A DNA stretch of 64,000 nucleotides from NCBI GenBank assembly GCA_028622995.1, contig JAJQJQ010000016.1, forward strand, positions 1,240,001 to 1,304,000, given 5' to 3'. The position numbers and the translations under genes were made by a program. Numbering within the stretch: the stretch's first letter is position 1; each line of letters opens with the position of its first letter. Shown here piece by piece: positions 1 through 11,855 of the stretch. The stretch is from Panagrolaimus kolymaensis. Its lineage: Eukaryota; Nematoda; Chromadorea; Rhabditida; Panagrolaimidae. Under the pieces are notes generated by a model. It searched no databases, was not told the DNA's origin, and saw only the letters and a list, made by a program, of their open reading frames with translations.

Positions 1-242
1 TGTCTCAGCAAACGAGAAAACTCCTTACAGCGGGTGTTCCTAGCCCGAAAGTTTTTTTTCATTGTCTCAAAAGCTTACAAAGAGCTTCAAATTTTTTGTA
101 GCTTTTTGTAGCACTTTGTTTTTTTTTCTCAAAATGCTACAAAAAGCTACAAAAATTCGTAGCACTTTGTAAGCTTTTGAGACAATGAACTTTCGGGCTA
201 GGAACACCCGCTGTAGTAAAAGTTTTCTCGTTTGCTGAGACA
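1..242. repeat. Foldback (inverted-repeat) element, possibly cut by the window edge
   Basis: The first and last ~100 bases are near-perfect reverse complements. The left arm opens TGTCTCAGCAAACGAGAAAA and the right arm closes with its complement followed by CACTCCCTTT. The arms share a block reading GCGGGTGTTCCTAGCCCG and a second block around AAGCTTACAAAG. The unpaired centre is short and A/T-rich. The left end is the first base of the window, so the true terminus and any target duplication cannot be seen. It looks like a MITE or foldback element. A minus-strand reading frame spans it but is only the palindrome read through. Confidence 0.8.
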
Positions 243-425
243 CTCCCTTTAACAAAATACAATACTACTTTCATCAAAAAACCACAAAAAAATTAATATT
301 TCTAATAAATAATCTCCAATTTAAAAAGAAGCGAAAATAACAAACAACAACAATGAGTGGAGCCTTGAAAAACATGGACAGTAATAAAAGATTTAGCTGC
401 AATAAATTAACTTCAAGATTCATGT

Positions 426-2126
426 TTAATAAAATTTGGCTTTTTCTTGTTTACTCCTGAAATTTATTTATATTGTTCAGATTAAATAAATTCAAGTAAG
501 TTTTTGCATTGCAAAATATTTCATTTCGAAACATACCTAACAAAAATAAATACTAAAATTACGCCACTTTGTGCAATTGCAATCATAACAAATAGGGTGG
601 ATGTAAGACAATTCGCGCAGTCCGACGACGTATTCAATTGAGGTGCACTACCTTGTGCAATTTGTGAGGCACGAATTTGTCGAATATCATTTTGAATATT
701 TTCGAGTTGTTGTTTGGTTTCATCTGAAGCGGCTGTCGCTCCAGCACCTCCAAGCTTTTGTTCTAAATTATAAGTTCGAGTGAAGATTTCATTCACGTAA
801 TTTTTCATGTCTCGAATTGAAGTCGATAAATCTCGAACACCTTGAATAACTTCGTTCTTTTCATGTTGTTGAAAGCCACCATCGATGGGTGGTCCTCCAC
901 CCATGGGAGGTTGTTGTTGTTGAGGTGGTTGTTGGGCGGCTTGACCTTGAGGTGGAACCGCGCCACGTTGTTGCAACATGGAAGTATGAACATTTTGAGC
1001 TTGTTGAATTTGTACAAGCTTGGCTTCCATTTGTTGCATAACTTGATGAATGGCATTTTGAGTTTCATAAATTAAACGAAGTTCTCGAGCTGCAGAATCT
1101 TCAAAATATTTTGCATATTCTTCTTCATCATTATTATCTGATTTTGCTTTATCGGGATGTTCTTGCTTAAACTTTTTTCGTTCATCTTCATAATCTTGCA
1201 TTTGTCGTTGAAATTCTGCATCATATTTTTGACGCTCATCTTGGGGAATGGGTTGAGCGGGTTTAGGTGCTTCATTGAGAACTGAATAAACGCTAAAGTC
1301 GACAATATCATGATCATCTAAAAATCATAGCTTACTAATTTTAAGGAAGCAATAAATCCTTTACCTGCAAGAGCTCCAGTAGCAGCAGAAACTCCAAAGT
1401 AACCATTTCTGGGGAGGAAAATGTTTTCGGATCGAAGGCAAAGTTCGAAGCGATGTTGTTGTGTTAATCCATCGGTCATGGAAACAGTTAAAACGTTTCG
1501 AATATATTCAATTTTTACATGAATTGGGAAAGGTTTATTACGGAAATCTCTTTGACATCCAGTTAAAATTTGTTGAGCACCATCTGTATGGTGGTCAAAA
1601 CTTCGAGTGCCATCGTTAATCATGACAGAAACATAAGGATTATTTTTTTGTCCATCATTATCGAAGGAATCAAATAATACACCCAAGCCAACCCAATAAT
1701 CGTTTGAACCAAATACAGGACCCAATGTGCCTTGTTGGGCGGTGTACCTAAATGATTAACCAAGTGATACTAAATAATACTTTATAATTTTTACCATAAA
1801 GCCAAGCCATCCGCTCCAATTCTACCTTGTCCAGTAACTTTAAAAGCCATTTCAATTTCAAAACTTTCACTTTCCACGAATGGTCTCTTATTAAATGCGA
1901 TTCCTTTACGACTTCTCATGGATGGAGCTAAACGAAGTTGTTCAGATGAAGCAATGGCATCGCCAGTAACCATCCAAAATGGAATTGACCCATCTCGTTG
2001 ACTTAGGTTTGGCGCTCGAAAACTATGTTTATATTCAAAGCGACGATACGTTGGAGCTTGTGAGGATGTTAAAGGTATTAAACTTGAAATGATTAGAAAA
2101 ATACTCGCTTGAAAGGTAATAATCAT
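426..2126 (-). CDS. LMAN1: ERGIC-53/LMAN1-type L-type lectin cargo receptor
   Basis: Type I membrane lectin that carries glycoproteins from ER to Golgi. Four exons fit: 2126-1795, 1747-1365, 1317-537 and 456-426. A signal peptide is followed by the L-type lectin domain; visible hallmarks are GLALW, GPVFGSNDYW, the metal/mannose-site loop FDSFDNDGQKNNP, CQRDFRNKPFP and SAATGALADDHD. Then come a coiled coil with a Q/P-rich stretch and one membrane segment (VMIAIAQSGVILVFIFVR). The last exon is only 31 bases and gives the tail SKQEKAKFY, a KxKxx-type ER retrieval signal. If the donor at 536 is missed, the protein wrongly ends in YVSK. The start is the first ATG, 19 bases after a TTTTCAG acceptor; the in-frame triplet upstream is TTG. 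Family assignment is secure. Confidence 0.93.
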
Positions 2127-2681
2127 GGCTGGCAAAGAATCCAAGCTGAAAATTTTTCCAAATTTAGAATGGAATCAAAAAACTATTCGTCAAAAATATT
2201 TTTTAATTACAGCCACTTTTTCTAATTTTCACGATCACAATAATTTAGGAATACAAAAAGGGGCATTTGATAATGTTTTTTTTTCTCTCCGTACAACCTT
2301 GTTGCATTCTTACACGTGTACGTTTAAAAGAATGGACTACTTCTTTTTTACATTCATTCGTATTTGGCCAGGCGCTAAATCAGTGTCAAATACCTTGTTA
2401 AATGATATTAATTCATTTTATAAAATTCTGAATAAATAAATTCTGTTAATTCCAAATGCCAAATTCAGTTACCAAAAAAATTTGAAATGCAAAAAATCAA
2501 AGATAAAATGCATATTTTTTTATTTACAATATGACAATAATAATACTAAAAATATAAAGAAAAAAATTGATGATACAAAAAAGCTTTCTAATATCAGGGA
2601 AATGAATGGATTTTGATTTGTTTTGAATCAATAATCAAAACATTTAAAAAAAAAGAAACCGTTTTTTTATGTTTTTATTTA

Positions 2682-4801
2682 CTAAGTTTGTTCTGTAGTA
2701 TCTTCACTGTCTGCTCCTAATTGATTAACCGTGAGAGATGGAAAGAAAATTACAACCGATTCAATAACTTTATGCATATAATGAATTAATTCTTGCATTC
2801 TTTCATCAAATTCAGCAAGTTTATTGCCAGAAAGTTCATCACGTAATTTTGGATACATGATTACTCGATCGCGAAACATACACCGAATTGATGAAAATCC
2901 TGGACCAGGTGGACGAGGATCATCGGGATAAAAAATAGTAAATTTAGAATTATTTGTAATTATTTTAGAAACGGCTTCTTCAAGAGGCATCTAAAAAAGA
3001 AAAAAGAAAATTAAATTAATATTTAGATTATATTAAAGCAATACATACCCATTTGAATGTTTTATCACATAAAAGATCACTGGGTTTAAATTTGCCTTTA
3101 TAACGCATTTTTGGGCATTGCTGCAAATAGTATCCCATGTAATAATAATGAAGGGATGGGCGGCTTTTAGCTAATTCTTGAGTAAATGCAATTTCGCTAA
3201 AATCTTTTGCTATTAAAAACTTGGTTAAGCAATTGTTAGAATTACCGTAAAGCAGAGTAACTTCCCATTGTTAAAAAAGAATAATCGGGATCATAATAAA
3301 AATATTTGGATGAAAGACATCTTGGTAGGAGATCAATAACCCCAACAGCAATAATTTTACCATCAAGGATATCTAAAAATTCTAATAATGAAGAAAAAAA
3401 AATTGAAAATAAAGAATTACATTGTTGATGATATGAACCTAATGAAGGTTGTTGAATTCGATCTCCAGGGAGTGTAGTTAATGGAGAACTTATTAAGAAT
3501 CCTTCATATCCTTTTCGAGATGTGTTAGTATCATCATGGACAAGTCTTTGATATTTACAAAAAAGATTATATGATTCTTCCAAAGATTTTTCAAATTCTG
3601 GTGTTCCTTTTTGCACCGTTCTAAAAATAAGCAAACAATTATAAACAGGTTCTTAACAAATTAAAATTAAATAACTAACCGAACTTCAAGCTTATGAGCC
3701 CATTCATTTTCATAATCTTCAATAAATGTTTGAATTTTTCTTTGACGAGATTGCTCTTTCAAACGTCTTTCACGTTGATACTATATATAAAAAGAGTTTA
3801 ATATAAAAAAGAAAGCCAAATATGGGAGAATTAACAAACCTCAAAAATATTTTCACCGCGTTTAAGCCTTTTATCAATTGCACGTTGTCTTCGAATTTCC
3901 TTCTTTTTAACTCCCTTTTCAGCTCTCTTAAATACCTGATCATTATCTGTGACGGTCAATTTCTTTAGACTTTCATTTTGCGTTTTTGGAGAAAATTTTG
4001 AAATTTCAGAAAATGAAGCATCAGTCAAAGGATCAGCAATTGTCCTCTCTGGTTTTTTACCATATTTTAAAAAATTTTGCACGTTCCGCAAAACCCGTTT
4101 ATGAGTTCGTGATAGGCGGAATTTGTGGATATCCAATCTAATGGTATACTGGGGACAACAAGTTTTATCCATTATTGGCTTATATAAATATTTTCCAGAG
4201 CTGTAAAAATAAAGAAAGTTAATAGAGTTTAAAAAAACTAATTTAAATAAATATTAGCAAAGCAAGCATTACCAACGCCATCCTCTATCGCAAAAATCAC
4301 CATAATCTTTTACGCTTAAATGATGAGCCCAACCACCTGTAAATTTGACTTTATGAATGATTTTTGTTATATCTTTTGAATAAAGTTTTTTCAAAAAATA
4401 AAAGACAAATTTGCAGGCGTCAGTATGCTTTTAAACACAAAAAAAAAACAATACACAAAATAAATTGATTACCGATTCCACCCAATATCGAGCATCCGAT
4501 TAAAATCTTCGCAAGTTAAGAAATGTGCTATGACGCCTGCAATTTGTTTTAACTTTTCAAATTTGTTTCAAAAGAATTCCAAATTTTTATAATAAGAATA
4601 GCCCTTACCTAAGCTAAATGAAGGTTCGTCATTGTCTAAATCAGATTCATCTGAAATCAATGTTAAAAATAAAGTATGCATGAATTAATTCAAACCTTTC
4701 TTCTTATTTCGTCCTCTTTTACAATAACCGCATGACCCCGAATTTGCCGGACTTAAATATTGTACAATTGAAATGGATACTCGACTATCATTATCATCCA
4801 T
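2682..4801 (-). CDS. ATE1: Arginyl-tRNA--protein transferase ATE1, with duplicated alternative exons
   Basis: Transfers arginine from Arg-tRNA to N-terminal acidic residues, marking proteins for the Arg/N-degron pathway. The N-terminus carries the CGYC cluster motif (SGSCGYCKRG), followed by a segment encoded twice in alternative exons, then SGKYLYKPIMDKTCCPQYTI, the CC motif typical of the family. The C-terminal GNAT-like part includes YEGFLISSPL, the region around YYLQQCPKMRYKGKFKPSDL, and ends in an acidic tail. Exons start 4801-4696, 4650-4609, then either 4536-4473 or 4336-4273, then from 4200 on. The ATG lies five bases after a TCTAG acceptor. It is about 210 bases downstream of mL64 on the same strand, close enough for a nematode operon. 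Either alternative exon gives an intact frame; both together do not. Confidence 0.93.
4273..4336 (-). other. ATE1: ATE1 alternative exon B (64 nt)
   Basis: Bounded by ACAG before and GTAATG after. It enters in phase 1 and leaves in phase 2, giving WAHHLSVKDYGDFCDRGW in the ATE1 frame. Joined to the next exon it makes a WRCSGKY junction, adding cysteines near the CGYC/CC cluster region. It matches the conserved ATE1 segment that in vertebrates reads WAHSMTVQDY...DRGW. It has the same length and phases as the exon at 4473-4536. Confidence 0.85.
4405..4547 (-). promoter_or_regulatory. ATE1: Inverted repeat enclosing ATE1 exon A: candidate splicing-control RNA stem
   Basis: On the plus strand ACAAATTTGCAGGCGTCA (4405-4422) faces TGACGCCTGCAATTTGT (4531-4547), an almost perfect complement with one bulged base and a few more pairs toward the loop (GTATGC against GCTA). 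In the minus-strand pre-mRNA one arm contains the 3' splice site of exon A (TTGCAG then GCGTCA) and the other lies in the intron between exons A and B. Pairing would loop out exon A and bury its acceptor. The position makes a splicing role likely; that role is inferred. Confidence 0.7.
4473..4536 (-). other. ATE1: ATE1 alternative exon A (64 nt)
   Basis: Bounded by TTGCAG before and GTAATC after, 64 bases, phase 1 to phase 2. It gives AHFLTCEDFNRMLDIGW in the ATE1 frame, and the junction with the following exon reads GWNRSGKY. It is alignable residue by residue with exon B without gaps (shared A-H, L, D, D, G-W). Because 64 is not a multiple of three, including both exons would shift the frame. 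Its acceptor lies inside an inverted repeat (separate entry). Confidence 0.85.
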
Positions 4802-5011
4802 TGCTGCTAGATTATTACAAAAACTAAATTTTAACATTGGGAATTGGGATATTTCAAGTATTTAAAAAAAAAATTAAATCGTCAATCAACGATAATTAAA
4901 AACCGTTTAAATAAATACGAATACTAACAAACTATTTATTATTCTAATAAACAAAGTTCTTTAAATGATTTAAATAATAACCAACAAACAAAGAATTCAA
5001 CTCTAGAACCA

Positions 5012-5930
5012 TCAGATAGCGGCAGCAATTTTTTTCTTTTCAGCAGCCATACGTTTAGCGAGTTTTTCTGCCTAAAAAATAACAAAATTTAATAAAGTCT
5101 CACAAAAAAAAGTAATAAAGAAAAACTCTGTATTTATAGAACAGGTTCAATCAAAGATAAAAAATTGTTTATATGGCAAACAAACGAACCTTCTTTTCTT
5201 CAGCTTCTTTTTGCTTTAACATGACATCAAATCTGGGATCATTTGGATCAATCCAATAACCAAAATATTCTTGAATTTCACGAATGCGCCTTTCAAGAGT
5301 TTTATCTTGTTCACTTTTTTCTTCTTCAGCTTTTTCTTGACTTGAATAATATTCTGCGAGCTTCTTTTCATATTGTTCTTCATTTCGACGAATTTCAGCA
5401 AGTCTAAAGGGGCAGAAATTAATAATAATAAAAACATTATAAACCAAAAAAACTTACTTATCCTTTAAGGCTTTAGCCTTATCAGCTTCATTCTTTTTAG
5501 CAATTTCAAAAGCTTCGGAATGTTTACGATATAATTTCAAAGCTTTCTCCTCTTCAACTTCCTAAAAAATATAAAAATATATGTGATAGTGATTACAAAT
5601 AATACTTCAACAGTTGGCCATAAAGTTCTAATATCGATTCCACTTGCAATTCCAAAAGTTCCAAAACGCTGTTTTTGTGCCCATTTTTTCTTTTCATAGT
5701 CATAAGTAACTGGAGGAATTCCACCTTCTACGAGAGTACGATGCCGTTCATTAAGACTAAAAAATCGAAACAAATCAATAAGAAAAAAAGTAAATCAAAA
5801 AGTTTTATTAAAATTAAATAATATGTACATACTTTGTTTTAACTTGAGAAAATGCTGGTTCTTCTGATGTTGATGCAAACCGAATAAATAATTTTGAAGG
5901 TAGACGAAACGGATTTATCGACGGTTTCAT
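5012..5930 (-). CDS. GADD45GIP1: Mitoribosomal protein mL64 (GADD45GIP1/CRIF1 family)
   Basis: Component of the mitochondrial large ribosomal subunit. The protein starts MKPSINPFRLPSKLFIRFAS, basic and suited to mitochondrial import. It continues with the family hallmark RFGTFGIASGIDIRTLWPT and a long charged helix rich in K and E. Near the C-terminus FGYWIDPNDPRFDVMLKQKE matches the family's GYxxDPxxxRF motif, and the protein ends in a Lys-rich helix (AKRMAAEKKKIAAAI). Four short introns interrupt it. The ATG is seven bases after a TTTTACAG acceptor. It sits about 555 bases after LIN-53 and 210 bases before ATE1 on the same strand. The family call rests on the two hallmark motifs and overall layout. 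Confidence 0.88.
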
Positions 5931-6485
5931 GATTTAACTGTAAAATATATATGTAAAAAAAACTTTAAGGTTGAAATTTAAAAAGATTGAGCTTTAAAAA
6001 ACGAATATGAAATCATCACAAGTTTTATAAAATGCAGCAAAACATCTATCTCTTTTTTCCTTTCACAACGAAAAAAAAAACAACGTTCGCCACTGGAAGT
6101 GAGTTTTACACTCACAATTTTTTTTTTCTTGCTTGCCTCGTTCTTTCTTTCTTTACTTTTTTTCTTTCAATCTATCTATCTATCGACCAATTTGTTGTTT
6201 TTTTTTTTTCAGACAACAAGGAGAATGCTTAAAGACCATGGTGGAATGTCAAGGGAAAGAGACTGATAATCAATGCCATTCAAAAAATGCTTCTTTTTTT
6301 GATAACAGTAAATTAAATTTGTATTTATACTACCTTTTTTGACATTTTTTTTGTAGCTTTATTACAAAATAATTCCACACCAAGTACATAAATAACGAGA
6401 TCCATAGAAAAAAAATAACAAGTGCAATAAAAAAAAATACAAAAGTTAAAAATAAAAAACAAAATATGTATGTAAGTAAAATATT

Positions 6486-8138
<1,653 letters not shown>

Positions 8139-8388
8139 TTATGGAAATAATAAAAGAGGGATGTTAACAAAAAATATTATAAACGACTATTTCCCGCTCA
8201 ACTTTTGCCGCCGCTTGGATTTTCTTTTTCCTTGATACAGGCAATATTCGTTTGAAAACACATTCTTTAGCTTTTTTCTTTCTTTAGTTTTGTCGATGTC
8301 CCACTTTTTTGGACCAACCTTTCTATCTCAATTATTTTTGGTAAACCAATCTATTTTCTTTTGAATCTCATTAAAAATAGTTCAAATC

Positions 8389-10285
8389 ATGCAAGAAGAT
8401 TGGCTTGATGTATTAAGAAATTTTGTTGTATTTGCTTATATTTTTACTTTAATACCATGGAGTTTGGTTAGCGCTGCTGCAACCGAACAAGGACAAGTTG
8501 CTGCAGAAGTTGAATTTCGGGCATTCAGATTGCGGCATTATGATTTTAGCGGAGTACAATATGGTTGTCGATCAAGCAGAGTAAGTTGGGATGCAGTATC
8601 ATTAGGGACGGATACAGTTCGGAAGGCTGTGGTGGTAAATTGGAAACAATTAGTTGGTAAAGATGTTGAGACGCTTTTGAAAGCTCCAACCGGCGCTATA
8701 TTAATTATGATTCCTACTGATGTTAGCAAAATGAGTGAAGGAGATAAAAAGGTAAATTTTTTTTTGTAAATGTTTTATTCTTCTATTCATTCTTTTTGCT
8801 TTAGAATTTTCTGACCGTTGAAAAACAATTGGAAGATTTTAAAACTGATCAGGCTGTATATATTATTCCAGAAAGCGAGGAAGTTCATTACGTATTAGGC
8901 CAAATTACAAGAACAACAGAAAAGTCTGATTCGGCCACCCATCAACTTTTTAATCTTTTATTTTCTAATAATTACGTTCTCAGCTCTTCAACTTCAACAA
9001 ATCCCTCTCCAATCACTCCAAAGCAATTCAACGTTATTGTAAGTATTTTTTTTACAAAAATCGAAAATAAATAATTAAAAATTTAGGCAACATTGAATGC
9101 AAAAGAACGAAGTCCAACTCTTGTTTTTACAACTTATTATGATTCAGCTGGATTAGCACCTGGTTTGGCGACTTCATCTGATTCCAATGGAAGTGGGGTT
9201 GCTGCATTGCTTGAATTATTTACAGTATTCCGAAAATTTTACTCGGATGAAAATAGCCCAAAATATAATTTAGTTTTTGCTTTTACTGCCGGCGGAAAGT
9301 ATAATTATCAAGGATCTCGACAATTTATTGATCAATTATCTGATAAAGGTTAATATAATATTTTAGACTTCATTCAAACATTTTAACCTTAAATTTTTTT
9401 AGAAAACATTAAATTAGTAACATGCTTGGATTCACTTGGGTCAGGTGAAGATTTGTATATGCAAGTATCAAAAATTCCTAATGACCAATCAACTGCTAAG
9501 CGAATTTTTGATAGAATTTCAAATAATATGCCAAAAAATAGAAATATTAAAATGGCTCATAAAAAGATTAATTTAGCAAATGAATGGCTCGCTTGGGAAC
9601 ATGAATTGTTTAACGTTAGAAAAAAACCAGCTATTACTTTAACTCATTTTGCTGAACATGATGATCCATTACGGTAACACACTTTAAGCATTTAAAATTA
9701 GTTACATAATTAATTTTATAATTTTAAGCAATTCATTATTGGATACAATGGATGCAGTAAATATTGATGCACTTTATGCAAATACCAAAGCAATTGCAAA
9801 TGGAATTTTAAGTTATATTTATGATCTGGATGAAACCCTTTGTGCTGATGCATTTTCTGAACGCGTTGAATGCTCATTTGCTACTGGTGAAATTGTTAAT
9901 AAAGAGCGACTTGCTTCATTCTTGGAAGCAATTGCCAAACGTCCAAGACATGTTGAAAATGGCGAAACCTTTGCAAATTACATTAAAGACATTCTTGAAC
10001 GATATGAAATTAAACCAACTTTAATGCCAGTAAAATTTGTTGATACTGTAATTTACGGAAATTCAGGTAACACTTTTTTGGTATCATTACTTTGAAATTA
10101 AATATACTGTATTTTCAGAAGATACTATCATTGCTCATATTACAAAACCTGCGATTTTTGAATTATTTATTGGTGCTGGAGTTGCTCTTTATCTTTATCT
10201 CTTTTATTTATTCACTCAAAAAGCTGAAGATATTCTTAATTTTGTTGCTTTTAGAAAAGAAACTTTCGATGATGATTCTGATTAA
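8389..10285 (+). CDS. NCLN: Nicalin (NCLN / NRA-2 type ER membrane protein)
   Basis: ER membrane protein of the nicalin-TMEM147-NOMO complex, which works at the translocon on multipass proteins; the nematode homologue affects receptor assembly. There is an N-terminal hydrophobic segment (VVFAYIFTLIPWSLVSAA) and the family motif EFRAFRLRHYDFSGVQYG. The M28-peptidase-like lumenal domain shows SDSNGSGVAALLELF, NYQGSRQFI, VTCLDSLGSGEDLYMQVSK, MAHKKINLANEWLAWEHE, and the C-terminal membrane segment is PAIFELFIGAGVALYLYLF. The strand that normally gives the first zinc ligand reads TTYYDSAG, with Tyr instead of His, consistent with a non-catalytic protein. Six short introns. It ends 58 bases from the convergent neighbour. 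Confidence 0.93.
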
Positions 10286-10343
10286 AAAAAATTATCGTTG
10301 TTTTTTACAGTATCAATACATTTTAAACTTATTTATTTATTAT

Positions 10344-11534
10344 TTAACATTTGACACCAAATCGATAGAAAATGTTTGCCATAAAAGTAAAAAAATCTCG
10401 TGACATTGTTAAAAGAGTAGCAAGAAAAAGAATTTGTGAAATAGTAGAAGTAAAAAAATAAATTAGAGATTTCCACCATGGATTTAAAGTTAAAGGCCAT
10501 TTTGGTGCACGTAAAGTTAACATTGAATCAAACACAAAATTTAGACTTTCATTTAGGTATGAAAAATTATATAATGACCAAAAGATGCAACTCATAATAA
10601 TAGCAAAAATGATCATAACAAAAGCAAATGCTATACAAGGTGTATGAATTTTAGAAAGGTTATGAGATAAAAGAACGCGATCAAACTTAATTTTGGTTTC
10701 TTCTTGGTAATTAAACAAAGCATCATTTTTCCGTTTAAGTTCATCGTTGCTGTTGTCGTCGTTTTCATCATTTTCGCGTTCGATTCTGTTTCTTTCTTGA
10801 ATTCGATAAAAATTTAACGCTTGATTCATTTGATTTTGAGATAGTTTAGTATAAGTATTTTTTTCATAAAGATGTTCTTAAAAAAATTTTTGTTTTGTTT
10901 TGCATTATTTTAGCTTTATTACAGGAAGGAATAAAGAGTAAAATGAAAAAAAAAATTATTACCGAAGAATGTGCTGTCGCATAAATATATCAAAAATTTG
11001 GTCCATTCAAGAAGGTTAGTAAGATAAATTATAATTCCCAAAATAGCGATTGCATAAGTTGACAACAATTTAGATTGATCCAATCGCAAATCACCTATAA
11101 AAGGATAATTTTTTATTCTTTAGTTTTTCCAAGTTTATAGTGTTTTCTAGATAAACTTTACCCATTGAAGTAAAAACATTCCATACAAATTGAAGACTTT
11201 CAACGATATTTGTTTTATTTTCTTTTACAATTGGCATAAACAATGATGCAATGATTTCTCGATGCATTGTTTCCATTCGATTTACAACACTTTCATTGGT
11301 AAAAATCTAAAAAAAATTATTTACTTCCAACCCCAATTATCTTTTTATTATTACCATATCTCCATTGAATAAATCATCAAGAAAATGCTCTTTTCCTACC
11401 ATAACAGCATCCTCAAATGTCCATTTTTCAGAAAAAGGTACAGTAAATCGGGCGAAACTTGTAGCCACAACGATAAATAAAGCATAAGAGCATAGAATTT
11501 TTTTAAAAACTTGTAGACCTTGTCCAAGACTCAT
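10344..11534 (-). CDS. Unrecognised multi-pass membrane protein
   Basis: I do not recognise the family. Five exons join in frame with good splice sites. Four hydrophobic stretches are visible: ILCSYALFIVVATSFA near the N-terminus, LLSTYAIAILGIIIYLTNLL, CIAFAFVMIIFAIIMSCIFW and SLIYFFTSTISQILFLATLL. Between the second and third is a charged, Asn/Asp/Glu-rich hydrophilic segment (RNRIERENDENDDNSNDE). The first loop has possible N-glycosylation sites (TNES, ENKTN). The start at MSLGQGL is the first ATG giving a plausible membrane protein; an in-frame extension to about 11618 exists. It converges on nicalin with a 58-base gap and lies 321 bases downstream of the SNRK kinase on the same strand. 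Confidence 0.7.
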
Positions 11535-11855
11535 ATTTTTTTCTCGAATGAGAAATAATGAAAGGCTTCCTTTAAAGAAGGAAAGAAAGAAAAAATTGGA
11601 TATTGTTATAGTAATCAAAAAACATTGCTAAGCAACAATTGATTTATTTTAAAAAAAACTTGAGCTCAATAAAAACCCATTTTTATGAGATGAAAGCAAA
11701 ATAATAATAATAAAAATATTATAAAATGAAAAAGAGACCCTTGGTGATGAAAAAATATAAAATAAAATGATAGCACAACAACAAACAAAAAACATTTCAT
11801 TGAAAGACTAGAAAAAAAGTGAAAAATAAATTTACAAATTTTTACAAAATGAAAA

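Noticed and set aside
1318..1365. Frameshift in the LMAN1 lectin domain
   Set aside because: The apparent shift disappears when the donor at 1364 (GCAG/GTAAAG) is used with the acceptor before 1317; the joined peptide SAATGALADDHD matches the family.
4406..4546. ATE1 intron inverted repeat as a hAT MITE (CAGGCGTCA..TGACGCCTG with near-duplicate CAAATTTG/CAATTTG flanks)
   Set aside because: The right arm contains the acceptor and first bases of a coding exon, and the flanking word is itself a palindrome, so it extends the inverted repeat rather than proving a target duplication.
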